From Streptomyces aureocirculatus (GTDB lineage: Bacteria; Actinomycetota; Actinomycetes; Streptomycetales; Streptomycetaceae), in NCBI RefSeq assembly GCF_000720475.1, contig NZ_JOAP01000015.1, forward strand, positions 1 to 64,000: a DNA stretch of 64,000 nucleotides. The letters run 5' to 3'. Position 1 is the stretch's first letter. Every line of letters starts with the position of its first letter. Both the position numbers and the translations under genes were made by a program. Below are positions 1 through 8,216 of this stretch, in pieces. The notes below the pieces were generated by a model that worked only from the letters and a program-made list of their open reading frames with translations, ran no database searches and was not told where the DNA came from.

Positions 1-236
1 GCCGCGCCCGCCGCGCCCGCCGCGCCCGCCGCGCCCGCCGCGCCCGCCGCGCCCGCCGCGCCTGCGGCGTCCTCGGGAGCCGCTGTGCCGGGGGTGCCCG
101 AGGGGTCCGCCGTGCCGGGGGTGCCCGAGGGGTCCGCCGTGCCGGGGGTGCCCGAGGAGTCCGCTGTGCCGGGAGCCCCCGAGGGGTCCGCTGTGCCGGG
201 AGCCCCCGAGGGGTCCGACGCGTCGGGGGCCGGGAG
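1..236. repeat. Tandem 9-bp and 27-bp coding repeats
   Basis: Positions 1-60 are perfect tandem copies of the 9-mer GCCGCGCCC. Positions about 85-220 are five near-identical 27-bp units (core GTGCCGGGGGTGCCCGAGG). Both keep the reading frame of the minus-strand gene (Ala-Ala-Gly and nine-residue units), so length changes here would lengthen or shorten the protein without a frameshift. Confidence 0.85.
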
Positions 237-647
237 CAGTCTCTCCAACCCCTGCGTGAACGCCTCGTGCGCCTGGTCCAGCTCGTCGTGCGCCTCAAGG
301 GACTCCGCCACGATCACCCACGGCGCCGCGTCCGCGGGTGCCGTGCCGCGGACGCCCTCGATGATCGCCCTCGCCTCGGCCTCGTGGCCGTACTCCCACA
401 GGTTCGCCGCCTTGAGCGCCCGGATCAGCGTCGGGTTCTCCGCCGGGTGCGGGGCGGAGGGGGAGAGGAGGTTGTCGTAGAGCGTCGTCGCGCGGGCGCG
501 CGCGTCGGCCAGCTCCAGGTGGGCCGCGGCCTGTAGCAGCAGTTGCTCCGCGTCCTCCGGGTAGAGGCCCGCGGTGCGCTCCAGGCGCTCCGCTTCGGCG
601 ATGTGGTCGACGTGGTCGACGTGGTCGGCAGGCGTGTCGGGGCGCAT
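1..647 (-). CDS. Helical-repeat (TPR/SEC-C-like) protein, 3' end outside window
   Basis: The frame opens at an ATG (complement 645-647) and runs off the left edge, so only about 215 codons of the N-terminal part are visible. It begins MRPDTPADHVDHVDHIAEAE and continues as Ala/Leu/Glu-rich helices (AERLERTAGLYPEDAEQLLL, then a run with LKAANLWEYGHEAEARAIIE), the texture of tetratricopeptide-type repeats. From about residue 150 it becomes a low-complexity tail: five copies of a nine-residue Gly/Thr/Ala/Asp/Pro/Ser unit, then Ala-Ala-Gly tripeptides up to the window edge. The tail is encoded by 27-bp and 9-bp tandem DNA repeats. I recall proteins of this type in Streptomyces annotated as SEC-C or TPR proteins, but the defining C-terminus is not in view. 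No function can be assigned. It is divergent from the sortase gene at 908. Confidence 0.7.
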   Translation of the reverse strand, partial: MRPDTPADHVDHVDHIAEAERLERTAGLYPEDAEQLLLQAAAHLELADARARATTLYDNLLSPSAPHPAENPTLIRALKAANLWEYGHEAEARAIIEGVRGTAPADAAPWVIVAESLEAHDELDQAHEAFTQGLERLLPAPDASDPSGAPGTADPSGAPGTADSSGTPGTADPSGTPGTADPSGTPGTAAPEDAAGAAGAAGAAGAAGAAGAAGA

Positions 648-907
648 GAGTGACACCGTACTGCCGTTCCCCGGGTGGGGTGTATGGGGTGGGGCGGTAC
701 GTCGACCGGTGCGATGACGTGAGCCCGGGGCGCGGGCCGGGCGCGGGCCCGTTCCGTCCCACGGGTCTGGTGACTTGTGCCCGCTCCCCTTATCTTGCGG
801 CTCCCTGGAGCGTGGACCTCCCCGGGGCGCGGACCGTCCCGCTGGCCGCTGCCGTGCGGTACGCGCCGGGCACGGGCACCGGGGTACGGCGGACAAGAGG
901 TGACGCA

Positions 908-1822
908 GTGGTAGGTGACGGCGGTCGGACGGCGACGGCTCGCGTCGTCGTGCAGCGTGGCCCCGGCCGCCGGGGGCGCAGTCCGAGAGGTCCGCGGCCC
1001 CGGCGGGGGCCTCTCGCCCGCGCCCTCTGGTACTCCGGCGAAGCCGTCCTCACCCTCGGCCTCGTCCTGCTCCTCCTCGTCGTCCATCAACTCTGGTGGA
1101 CCAACCGCCAGGCCAGCGCCGCCGCCGAGAACAAGGTCGAGTCCCTGGAGGAGGAGTGGGCGGGGGGCGGGGGCCCGGGCCCAGATCCCGGTGGCCCCGG
1201 CCCCGCCGGCGAAGCCACCGGCAGCTCAGACGGCTCCTCCGGCAGCTCAGACGGCTCCCCCGACGGCTCCTCCGACGGCTCCGACCGCCCCGGCAGCTCC
1301 GACGGCTCCGGACGCTCCGGCCAAGCCCCCGGCGCACCCGCCCCCCAACGCGCCCCCACGCACGCCTCTGACAACCACGCCTACGCAGTACTCCGCATCC
1401 CCCGCCTCGACCTCCGCGTCCCCGTCGCCGAAGGCGTCGGCAAGGGCGGGGTGCTCGACAAGGGGTACGTCGGGCACTACCCGCGCACCGCCGCACCGGG
1501 GCGGCTCGGGAACTTCGCGCTCGCCGGGCACCGGAACACGCACGGCGAGCCGTTCCGGCACATCGACCAACTGCGCGCCGGGGACCGGATGACCGTCGGG
1601 ACGCGGGACGCCGTCTACACGTACGCCGTCCGCGAGACCCTCGCGCGGACCACCCCGCGCGACGGCGGCGTCATCGCGCCGGTGCCGCGCAGCGCGGTGC
1701 GGGCGGGGCGCGGGTTCGACGAGCCCGGGTACTACATCACGCTCACCACCTGCACCCCGGAGTACACCTCCCGGTACCGGTTGGTGGTGTGGGGGCAGCT
1801 CACTTCCGTGCGGCCCCGCTGA
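908..1822 (+). CDS. Class E sortase
   Basis: A membrane-anchored transpeptidase of 304 residues that links LAxTG-type proteins to the cell wall. The N-terminus is basic; a transmembrane helix spans about residues 46-62. A long Gly/Ser/Asp/Pro-rich linker (about 85-150) leads to the extracellular catalytic barrel. The catalytic histidine lies in ALAGHRNTHG (H208), the cysteine in TLTTCTPEY (C282) and the arginine in TSRYRLVV (R289), all in the order and spacing of the family. I chose the GTG at 908 because GAGG at 897-900 sits at normal distance; the frame is open further upstream but has no ribosome binding site there. Likely substrates in this window are the proteins at 5969 and 10852. Class assignment rests on motifs and on the LAxTG partners. 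Confidence 0.9.
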   Translation: MVGDGGRTATARVVVQRGPGRRGRSPRGPRPRRGPLARALWYSGEAVLTLGLVLLLLVVHQLWWTNRQASAAAENKVESLEEEWAGGGGPGPDPGGPGPAGEATGSSDGSSGSSDGSPDGSSDGSDRPGSSDGSGRSGQAPGAPAPQRAPTHASDNHAYAVLRIPRLDLRVPVAEGVGKGGVLDKGYVGHYPRTAAPGRLGNFALAGHRNTHGEPFRHIDQLRAGDRMTVGTRDAVYTYAVRETLARTTPRDGGVIAPVPRSAVRAGRGFDEPGYYITLTTCTPEYTSRYRLVVWGQLTSVRPR

Positions 1823-1852
1823 GCATCCGGGAGCCGGTTAGGCTGCTGACCC

Positions 1853-2077
1853 GTGATCATGCGCCGCCCCCGACGCCGCCCCCTGCGCCGCCCTCATCTG
1901 CTCTGGCTCCTCGTGCCCTTCCTGCTGTACGTGGGCGCGTTGCCCTTCGTCAATCGCGTACGGCCGCTGATCCTCGGGCTGCCGTTGCTGTTCGCGTGGC
2001 TGCTCCTGGCCACGCTGCTCACACCGGTCGCCGTATGGCTCGCGTACCGCGGGGACAAAAGGAAGCGGGCCTCGTGA
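1853..2077 (+). CDS. DUF3311 small membrane protein
   Basis: A 74-residue protein with a very basic N-terminus (MRRPRRRPLRRPHLLWLL) and two hydrophobic helices. It matches the DUF3311 family, small proteins usually encoded just before a sodium:solute symporter and thought to assist it. Its stop overlaps the symporter start as GTGA, so translation is coupled. The GTG at 1853 is used; an in-frame ATG two codons later (1859) is an equally good start. The accessory role is known only from gene pairing, not from sequence. Confidence 0.8.
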   Translation: MIMRRPRRRPLRRPHLLWLLVPFLLYVGALPFVNRVRPLILGLPLLFAWLLLATLLTPVAVWLAYRGDKRKRAS

Positions 2078-3606
2078 ACGCCGCCGTCGCCACCAGCATC
2101 TTCGGCCTCTTCATGGTCGCGACCGTCGGCCTCGGGCTGCTCGCCGTGCGCGGGCGGAGCGGGCGCGGCGACCGCGGCGGCGGGCTCGCCGAGTGGTCCG
2201 TGGGCGGGCGGTCGCTCGGGACCGTGTTCATCTGGGTCCTCATGGCGGGCGAGGGGTACACCAGCTTCAGCTATCTGGGCGCCGCGGGCTGGGGGTACAA
2301 CTACGGCGCGCCCGTCCTGTACGTCGTCGCCTACATGTCGTGCGGATACGCCGTCGGGTACGTCGTCGGCCCGATGCTCTGGTCGTACGCGCGACAGCAC
2401 GGCCTCGTGTCCATCACGGACATGGTGGCCCACCGCTACGGACGGCCCTGGCTCGGCGCCGCCCTCGCGCTCCTGGTGACCGTATTCCTGCTGCCCTACA
2501 TCCAGTTGCAGATCACGGGCATGGGCGTGGTCGTCTCGACGATCTCGTACGGCGCCATCAGCCTCAACTGGGCCTATTTCATCGGCTTCGCCGTCACCAC
2601 GGGGTTCGTGGTCGTGAGCGGCCTGCGCGGCAGCGCCTGGGTGTCGGTCCTCAAGGACGTCCTGGTCATCGCCACGCTCGCATTCCTCATGATCTACGTA
2701 CCGCTGCACTACTTCGACGGGTACGGGGACTTCCTCGACCGGGTCGTACGGGAGAAGGGGGAGTGGCTGACGCTGCCGGGGAGCGGTGACAGCCCGTACG
2801 GGCAGGCCTGGTTCGCCACGACGACGATCCTGAACGCCCTCACCGTCGTCATCTTCCCGACCACCGTCGCGGGCTATCTGGGCGCCCGCAACGCCGACGC
2901 CCTGCGCCGCAACGCGGTCCTGCTGCCCGCCTACAACGTGCTGCTCTTCGTCCCGATGCTCCTTGGCATGGCGGCCCTGTTCGTGGTGCCGGGGCTGACC
3001 GGCGCCGGGTCGAACCTGGCGCTCTTCCGACTGGTCGTGGACTCGCTGCCGGCCTGGTTGGTGGGGTTCGTGGGGGTCGCGGCGGCGCTCTCCTCGATCG
3101 TTCCGATGGCGGTGTTCATGCTGGTCATCGGGACGATGTGGGGTCGCAGCGTGCTGTCCCTGCTGCCGGGGTGGCACGCCCCGGCGCGCCAGAAGCTCGC
3201 GTCGCAGGCGGTGGTGGTGCTTGCGGGCTGCATCGCCCTCGTGATGACGTACACCGTCCCCAACACCCTGGTGCGGCTCTCGCTCATCTCGTACGAGGGA
3301 ATGGCGCAGCTCGTACCGATGCTCCTGATCGGCCTGGTCTGGCGGCGGCTGAGCCTGGCGGGCGCGGTGAGCGGGCTCGTGGTGGGGGTGGCGATCGTGT
3401 GCGGGCTCGTCTTCACCGAGCACGATCCGGTGTTCGGCGTGAACGCCGGAATCCTCGCGCTCGCCGCCAATCTGGCGGTGGCCCTCGCCGTCTCGTACGC
3501 CGGTCCCGCCGACCGGGACGCACGGGCGGACGACGAGGTGCTCGCCAAGGACCCGGGCGGCGACACCGGCGTCGTCGATGCCGCGCACACGGCGGATCCT
3601 GTATAA
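2074..3606 (+). CDS. Sodium:solute symporter (SSS family)
   Basis: A 510-residue integral membrane transporter of the SSF/LeuT-fold family, with about 13 hydrophobic segments. After the first helix it has the family hallmark near residue 40-75 (WSVGGRSLGTVFIWVLMAGE then YTSFSYLGAAGWGYNYGAP). Pairing with DUF3311 resembles monocarboxylate/amino-acid permeases of the MctP type, so uptake of a small organic acid driven by Na+ or H+ is the best guess; the substrate cannot be read from sequence. It starts at GTG 2074, inside the upstream gene's stop codon. The C-terminus is acidic and cytoplasmic. Confidence 0.85.
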   Translation: MNAAVATSIFGLFMVATVGLGLLAVRGRSGRGDRGGGLAEWSVGGRSLGTVFIWVLMAGEGYTSFSYLGAAGWGYNYGAPVLYVVAYMSCGYAVGYVVGPMLWSYARQHGLVSITDMVAHRYGRPWLGAALALLVTVFLLPYIQLQITGMGVVVSTISYGAISLNWAYFIGFAVTTGFVVVSGLRGSAWVSVLKDVLVIATLAFLMIYVPLHYFDGYGDFLDRVVREKGEWLTLPGSGDSPYGQAWFATTTILNALTVVIFPTTVAGYLGARNADALRRNAVLLPAYNVLLFVPMLLGMAALFVVPGLTGAGSNLALFRLVVDSLPAWLVGFVGVAAALSSIVPMAVFMLVIGTMWGRSVLSLLPGWHAPARQKLASQAVVVLAGCIALVMTYTVPNTLVRLSLISYEGMAQLVPMLLIGLVWRRLSLAGAVSGLVVGVAIVCGLVFTEHDPVFGVNAGILALAANLAVALAVSYAGPADRDARADDEVLAKDPGGDTGVVDAAHTADPV

Positions 3607-3611
3607 ACGGC

Positions 3612-3656
3612 GGTAGTACATCTGGTGGTAGTACATCCGGCGGTAGTACATCCGTA
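3612..3656. repeat. Three 15-bp tandem repeats
   Basis: Three units of GGTAGTACATCCGGC (with single-base changes) follow the symporter stop and are followed by TCCGTACGGA, a 10-bp palindrome. Each unit carries GTAC. No coding frame uses them. They lie in the 79-bp gap before the DUF6412 gene. Confidence 0.8.
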
Positions 3657-3685
3657 CGGAGCGCAGAACGGCGGGGGGTGACGAC

Positions 3686-4021
3686 GTGGGCGGGAATCCG
3701 GTCAGGAACGTGCTGCGTGCGTGGGCCGCCGCCCTGCGCCCCGCACTCCTGATGCTGTTCCTCCTGGTGGAGACCGTCCTCGCCGACGCTGGCAGCCTCT
3801 CCGCCGCCGTCGCCCTCGCCGCGACCGCCGCCGCGGGCTCCGCCCTCGCCCTGTGCTCGCTGCTCGCCGCGCGCTGTGCGCCCGCCGTGCCCCGCACCAG
3901 GGTGCGCACGGCCATCCGCGACCGTGAGCAACGCACCGCGTTCCTGCCGCAGCGCGATCCCGACGCCCGCGGGCGCACCCGTCCCCGAGCACCCGGCCGT
4001 CCCCTCCTGACGGCCGCGTAG
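3686..4021 (+). CDS. DUF6412-like small membrane protein
   Basis: A 111-residue protein with a hydrophobic core of two helices (ALRPALLMLFLLVETVL and the Ala-rich stretch after residue 35) and a basic, Arg/Pro-rich tail (TAFLPQRDPDARGRTRPRAP). The start is GTG 3686 behind GGGGGG at about 3674. The gene sits 110 bp before a YidC paralogue on the same strand, the usual setting of DUF6412 proteins in actinobacteria. A role with the insertase is inferred only from that neighbourhood; biochemical function is unknown. Confidence 0.75.
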   Translation: MGGNPVRNVLRAWAAALRPALLMLFLLVETVLADAGSLSAAVALAATAAAGSALALCSLLAARCAPAVPRTRVRTAIRDREQRTAFLPQRDPDARGRTRPRAPGRPLLTAA

Positions 4022-4131
4022 GGACTTCCGGAAGCCTCCTCTCCAGCAGACCCCCGCGCGGGTCGTCATGCCGACACACCCCCATGCCCCAGCGGCATTC
4101 CGGCACGACGAGACCCCCGGAGGGCTCACCC

Positions 4132-4896
4132 ATGTCCGTCTTCGCCAGCCTGGTCGCCGACCTCGCGGACCTGCTCGAACCGTTCTTCCACGCCGGGGCG
4201 ATGGCCGCCGCCATCGTCCTGGTCACCGCCTGCGTACGTCTGCTCGTCCACCCCCTGTCCCGCGCCGCCGCCCGCGGCCAGAAGGCCCGCGCCAAGCTTT
4301 CCCCGCAGATCGCCGCGCTGCGCGCCAAGCACGCCAAGAACCCGGAGAAGTTCCAGCGGGCGCTCCTGGAACTGCACCGAAAGGAGCAGGTGTCGCCGCT
4401 GGCGGGATGCCTTCCGGGACTCGTTCAGCTCCCCGCCTTCTTCCTGCTCTACCACCTGTTCTCCAGCTCGGACATCGGCGGGAAGGCCAACGAGCTGCTC
4501 GACCACAAGCTGTTCACGGCGCCCCTCGGCGGGCGCTGGGCGGACGCGCTCGGCGACGGCGGCCTCCTCGGCGCCCCGGGCCTCCTCTACCTCGCGCTCT
4601 TCGCCCTCGTCACCGCCGTCGCGACCTTCAACTACCGGCGTACGAAGCGACAGCTCGCCGCGAACCCGCCGGCCGCGCCCGGCGGCGAACAGGCCCCCGG
4701 CGCGGGCGCCATGACCGCCATGACGAGGGTCATGCCGTTCCTGTCCTTCATGACCCTGTTCACCGTGGCCGTGGTGCCGCTCGCCGCCGCGCTGTACGTG
4801 GTGACCAGCACGACCTGGAGCGCGGTCGAGCGGGCCTACCTCTACCGCGACATGCCGACGGGCTCGGGGGCGATGGGGGCCGCGGCCGTGCTGTGA
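4132..4896 (+). CDS. YidC/Oxa1-family membrane insertase (short paralogue)
   Basis: A 254-residue inner-membrane protein of the YidC/Oxa1/Alb3 family, which helps insert and fold membrane proteins. The family core is clear: a helix ending VRLLVHPLSRAAARGQKARA, the cytoplasmic coiled hairpin (LSPQIAALRAKHAKNPEKFQ), then SPLAGCLPGLVQLPAFFLLY with the conserved Pro/Gln pattern, and two more helices. It is much shorter than the main Streptomyces YidC (about 400 residues) and lacks the long C-terminal extension, so it is probably a second, specialised copy. ATG 4132 is chosen for the GGAGG at 4119-4123. Confidence 0.88.
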   Translation: MSVFASLVADLADLLEPFFHAGAMAAAIVLVTACVRLLVHPLSRAAARGQKARAKLSPQIAALRAKHAKNPEKFQRALLELHRKEQVSPLAGCLPGLVQLPAFFLLYHLFSSSDIGGKANELLDHKLFTAPLGGRWADALGDGGLLGAPGLLYLALFALVTAVATFNYRRTKRQLAANPPAAPGGEQAPGAGAMTAMTRVMPFLSFMTLFTVAVVPLAAALYVVTSTTWSAVERAYLYRDMPTGSGAMGAAAVL

Positions 4897-5050
4897 CGGA
4901 CCCTGCGACGAGCCGGTGCTCGGGGCTTGTGACGGTCCAGTACGTGAACGGGGTCTTGCGGAGCGGACGGCGGGCTTGGAGGATCGACCAACCTCAGCTC
5001 CGATGGCCGCACCCATCGGCCGGGCCAAGCTCGACCAAGGGAGTCACACC

Positions 5051-5908
5051 ATGAAGCTGCTGCGAGTCGGTACGGCGGGCGCCGAGCGCCCGGCCCTGCT
5101 CGACGCCGGGGGCACCCTGCGCGACCTGTCCGGCACGGTCGCGGACATCGACGGGGCGCTGCTCGCCGACGACGCCGCGCTCGACCGTGTCCGCGCCGCC
5201 GCGGGCGAGGGCGCCCTGCCCGCGCTCGACCCGGCCGGGCTGCGGATCGGGCCGCCGGTCGCGCAGGTCGGCAAGGTCGTGTGCATCGGCCTGAACTACC
5301 ACGACCACGCCGCCGAGACCGGTGCCGAGCCGCCCGCCGAGCCCGTCGTCTTCTTCAAGGCGGCGGACACCGTCGTCGGCCCGAACGACACCGTCCTGGT
5401 GCCGCGCGGCTCGGTGAAGACCGACTGGGAGGTGGAGCTCGCCGTCGTCATCGGGCGCACCGCGCGCTATCTGGAGTCGGCCGAGCAGGCGCTCGCGCAC
5501 GTCGCGGGGTACGCGGTCGCGCACGACGTGTCCGAGCGGGAGTTCCAGATCGAGCGCGGCGGCACCTGGGACAAGGGCAAGAACTGCGAGACCTTCAACC
5601 CGCTCGGCCCCTGGCTGGTCACGGCCGACGAGGTACCGGACCCACAGGCGCTCGGCCTGCGGCTGTGGGTCAACGGCGAGCTGAAGCAGGACGGGACGAC
5701 GGCCCAGCAGATCTTCCCGGTCGCGGAAGTGGTCCGGTACGTCAGCCAGTTCATGACGCTGTACCCGGGCGATGTGATCAACACCGGCACCCCGGCCGGG
5801 GTCGCGCTCGGGCAGTTGGAGCCGAAGCCGTTCCTGCGCGCCGGGGATGTGGTGGAGCTGGAGATCGACGGCCTCGGACGCCAGCGGCAGGAGCTGAAGG
5901 GGGCCTGA
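5051..5908 (+). CDS. Fumarylacetoacetate hydrolase (FAH) family enzyme
   Basis: A 285-residue cytosolic enzyme of the FAH superfamily (C-C bond hydrolases, decarboxylases and lyases acting on beta-keto or catechol-derived acids with a divalent metal). The family core begins at about residue 77 with VVCIGLNYHDHAAETGAEPP; metal ligands are expected in DWEVELAVVIG and the aspartate of AHDVSEREFQ; the closing motif GDVINTGTPAGVALG is intact. The N-terminal 75 residues form the usual small domain. There are no pathway neighbours, so the substrate (ureidoglycolate-like, 2-hydroxyhepta-2,4-diene-1,7-dioate-like or other) stays open. The ATG is 10 bases after an AAGGGAG-type ribosome binding site. 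Confidence 0.88.
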   Translation: MKLLRVGTAGAERPALLDAGGTLRDLSGTVADIDGALLADDAALDRVRAAAGEGALPALDPAGLRIGPPVAQVGKVVCIGLNYHDHAAETGAEPPAEPVVFFKAADTVVGPNDTVLVPRGSVKTDWEVELAVVIGRTARYLESAEQALAHVAGYAVAHDVSEREFQIERGGTWDKGKNCETFNPLGPWLVTADEVPDPQALGLRLWVNGELKQDGTTAQQIFPVAEVVRYVSQFMTLYPGDVINTGTPAGVALGQLEPKPFLRAGDVVELEIDGLGRQRQELKGA

Positions 5909-5968
5909 CGGGGGAAACCATGAGCGTGTCTCCCATGAGTTTTGTCTGAATTACGCATATTTCCGTGT

Positions 5969-7585
5969 ATGCGAAGAAAACGATCAGCGTATGTGGCGGC
6001 GGCCGTCACCGTCGCGGCCGCCGCCGTGGTCGGCGGCCTGGCCGGGCAGGGAGTCGCCGACCCCCTGCCCGGCGGCCTCGGCCCCTGCAAGGGCGCGGCC
6101 TGCCCCGAAACGTACCCGGAGGCGAACAACGGCCCCGTGACGGGCCGGGACGAGAACATCAACATCTTCGTCGGCGAGACCATGCGCGTGCGCGAGGCCG
6201 CCGCGGAGGCCGAGGGCAAGGTCGTCGTGCTCGGCGACTTCGACATGAACAAACGCGCCGGGGTCTCGCAGGTCTACAACGTGGGTGTGGCGGGCGTGGG
6301 CTCCCGGGTGCCGCCGCCCAACGGCTCGGACTTCCTGACGGCGGGCGGGGACCTGACGGTCGCGCCCGGTCAGCGCCTGCTCGCGGAGGAGGGCTCCGTC
6401 AACGGCGTCGTCCGGTACGGGGGCGCGCTGAGCGGCCGGGTGATCCCGGCACCCGTCCAGGACCCGGACGCGGGCGACCGGTACGCCTCACTCCCCGGCC
6501 GGCTCACGGCTGCCAGCCACTGCTACGCGTACGACGGCGACGAGCCCCGCGAGGTCACGGGCTCCGCGGTCAACAACGGCTACGAGACCGTCTTCACCGG
6601 CGACGGCACGTCCGACCTCCAGGTCTTCAACGTCGACTTCGACCTGGTCAGCAGGAGCGGCGGCGACCAGGGCATCACGTTCAGGAACATTCCCGCCGGT
6701 GCCACCGTGCTCGTCAACCTCATGGGGTCCGAACGCACGATCCGCACCTACAGCGGAGCCCTGCCGGACGGCCTGCGTGAACGGCTGCTGTGGAACGTGC
6801 CGGACGCGAGTTCGATGAACTTCGCGGGCAGCGGGCAGTTCCAGGGCAGCGTGCTCGTGGGATCGCCGGGCAGCGCGACCACGGTGACGCTGCCGGGGAT
6901 GAACGGGCGCTTCTTCACGGTGGGCTCGATGACCCACACCTCGCGGACCGATGGCGGCGGGGGCCAGGAGATCCACGCGTACCCGTTCAACGGCGACCTG
7001 CCGTCGTGCACGTCGCCGTCGCCGGATCCGTCGGACAGTGACGACCCGGATCCGGACCCGAGCCCGGATCCGTCGGACAGTGACGACCCGGATCCGGACC
7101 CGGACCCGGACCCGTCGGACAGTGACGACCCGGACCCGGACCCGGACCCGAGCCCGGATCCGTCGGACAGTGACGACCCGGACCCGGACCCGGACCCCAG
7201 TGACGACCCGGACCCGGACCCGAGCCCGGACCCGTCGGACAGTGACGATCCGGACCCGGACCCCGACCCAGACCCGTCGGACAGCGATGACCCGGGCCCG
7301 GACCCCGACCCCTCGGACAGCGACTGGCCGGGCCCGGACCCCGACCCCTCGGACAGCGACGACCCCCGGCCCACCCCGGAGCCGTCCAAGTCATCGGCAC
7401 ACCCGCATCCGCATCCCCACCCGCACCCGCATCCCCACCCGTCGAAGAGCCACCACGAGATGGCCCACACCGGCACATCGTCGGGTGAGCTCGCCCTGGT
7501 GGGGGCGATCGCCGCGGCGCTGGTCGGTACCGGCGTCGGGTTCGTGGTGATGGTGCGCCGCCGCGCCCAGGACCAGGCGGACTGA
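5969..7585 (+). CDS. Choice-of-anchor A surface protein with sortase-type tail
   Basis: A 538-residue secreted protein. The N-terminus is a classical signal peptide ([20 protein letters not shown]). Residues about 30-340 form the choice-of-anchor A domain, a beta-rich adhesin-like module ([38 protein letters not shown]). Residues about 345-480 are an Asp/Pro/Ser repeat, followed by a His-Pro stretch. The C-terminus reads [20 protein letters not shown], a hydrophobic helix and a basic tail, the layout of a sortase signal with MAHTG in place of LAxTG. I chose ATG 5969 because it places the signal peptide at the N-terminus. An upstream in-frame TTG at 5942 would add a TTA leucine codon and has no ribosome binding site either. 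Confidence 0.85.
   Translation: MRRKRSAYVAAAVTVAAAAVVGGLAGQGVADPLPGGLGPCKGAACPETYPEANNGPVTGRDENINIFVGETMRVREAAAEAEGKVVVLGDFDMNKRAGVSQVYNVGVAGVGSRVPPPNGSDFLTAGGDLTVAPGQRLLAEEGSVNGVVRYGGALSGRVIPAPVQDPDAGDRYASLPGRLTAASHCYAYDGDEPREVTGSAVNNGYETVFTGDGTSDLQVFNVDFDLVSRSGGDQGITFRNIPAGATVLVNLMGSERTIRTYSGALPDGLRERLLWNVPDASSMNFAGSGQFQGSVLVGSPGSATTVTLPGMNGRFFTVGSMTHTSRTDGGGGQEIHAYPFNGDLPSCTSPSPDPSDSDDPDPDPSPDPSDSDDPDPDPDPDPSDSDDPDPDPDPSPDPSDSDDPDPDPDPSDDPDPDPSPDPSDSDDPDPDPDPDPSDSDDPGPDPDPSDSDWPGPDPDPSDSDDPRPTPEPSKSSAHPHPHPHPHPHPHPSKSHHEMAHTGTSSGELALVGAIAAALVGTGVGFVVMVRRRAQDQAD
7018..7378. repeat. Asp-Pro-Ser coding repeats
   Basis: Imperfect tandem units encoding [12 protein letters not shown] and variants form the wall-spanning stalk of the surface protein. 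Units differ in length by multiples of 6 bp, so the array can expand or shrink in frame. Long-read data would be needed to trust its exact length. Confidence 0.85.
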
Positions 7586-7612
7586 GGCAAGCCCGGACAG
7601 GACCGGGTGAGA

Positions 7613-7646
7613 CCGGGTGGGCCGGGCCGCGGCCCGGCCCACCCGG
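7613..7646. terminator. Perfect 34-bp palindrome between convergent genes
   Basis: CCGGGTGGGCCGGGCCG and its exact complement meet at a GCGC centre, between the stop of the surface protein (7585) and the stop of the oppositely oriented gene (7659). It reads the same from both sides and can serve as a bidirectional terminator, although there is no T-run. Confidence 0.7.
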
Positions 7647-7658
7647 ACCCGGAAGGCG

Positions 7659-8216
7659 TCAGGACGCGGTGAAGCGCTCCAGCGCGGCCACCACCAGGGC
7701 GTGGTCCTCGACCTGGGGGAGGCCCGAGACGACCACCGTGCCGATGACGCCCACGCCCTCGACCGCGATCGGGAACGCGCCGCCGTGCGCCGCGTACCGG
7801 TCGGGGTCGAGGCGTGAGGACTCCTCGAACGTCGAACCCTTGGCCCGGAACCTGCTGCCCACCAGGTACGAGGAGCAGCCGTACCGCTCGACGACGCGGC
7901 GCTTGCGGTCGATCCAGGCGTCGTTGTCGGGGGTCGATCCCGGCAGCGCGGCGTGGAAGAGCTGCTGCCCGCCGCGCCGGATGTCCACGGCGACCGGCGC
8001 CTGACGCGCACGCGCCATGTCCACCAGGAGGCAGCCGAGCGCCCACGCGTCGTCGTAGGTGAAGCGGGTCAGCGTCAGGCGCCGCTCCTGCTCCTCCAGC
8101 TCGGCCACGGAGGGGGCGGCCGCCGATGTGGAGGCCGACGCGGTGGAGGCTGATCCCGTGGGGGAGGGGGCGGCGGGGGCGTCCGACGACGCCCGGTAGA
8201 TCGGTCCGGCGCTCAC
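7659..8216 (-). CDS. UPF0303 / heme-degrading-domain protein
   Basis: A 185-residue protein of the UPF0303 family (often annotated heme-degrading domain-containing, GlcG/HbpS fold). The first 40 residues are an Ala/Ser/Thr-rich extension. The conserved part starts at about residue 43 (LTLTRFTYDDAWALGCLLVD) and includes the DIRRGGQQLFHAALPGSTPD motif and the closing AFPIAVEGVGVIGTVVVSGL. It starts at GTG 8214-8216, overlapping the stop of the oxidoreductase gene as GTGA, so the two are one operon under the palindromic operator at 9335. Its activity is not established for the family; binding of a small ligand or cofactor is the most that can be said. Confidence 0.85.
   Translation of the reverse strand: MSAGPIYRASSDAPAAPSPTGSASTASASTSAAAPSVAELEEQERRLTLTRFTYDDAWALGCLLVDMARARQAPVAVDIRRGGQQLFHAALPGSTPDNDAWIDRKRRVVERYGCSSYLVGSRFRAKGSTFEESSRLDPDRYAAHGGAFPIAVEGVGVIGTVVVSGLPQVEDHALVVAALERFTAS

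Noticed and set aside
85..480. Plus-strand reading frame of Val/Pro/Glu/Gly repeats
   Set aside because: It is the antisense of the minus-strand repeat gene; the minus frame has sensible non-repetitive protein sequence before the repeats while the plus frame does not.
650..907. Upstream extension of the class E sortase gene
   Set aside because: The frame is open from 650, but the extra 86 residues are compositionally random, lack a ribosome site, and the GTG at 908 has a good GAGG box and gives the normal cytoplasmic-tail/helix layout.
7021..7380. CRISPR array in the repeated region of the surface protein gene
   Set aside because: Repeats are directly adjacent and in frame, without unique spacers, and no cas genes are nearby; the Cas4-like nuclease at 57719 is far away and sits with a helicase, not with cas1/cas2.
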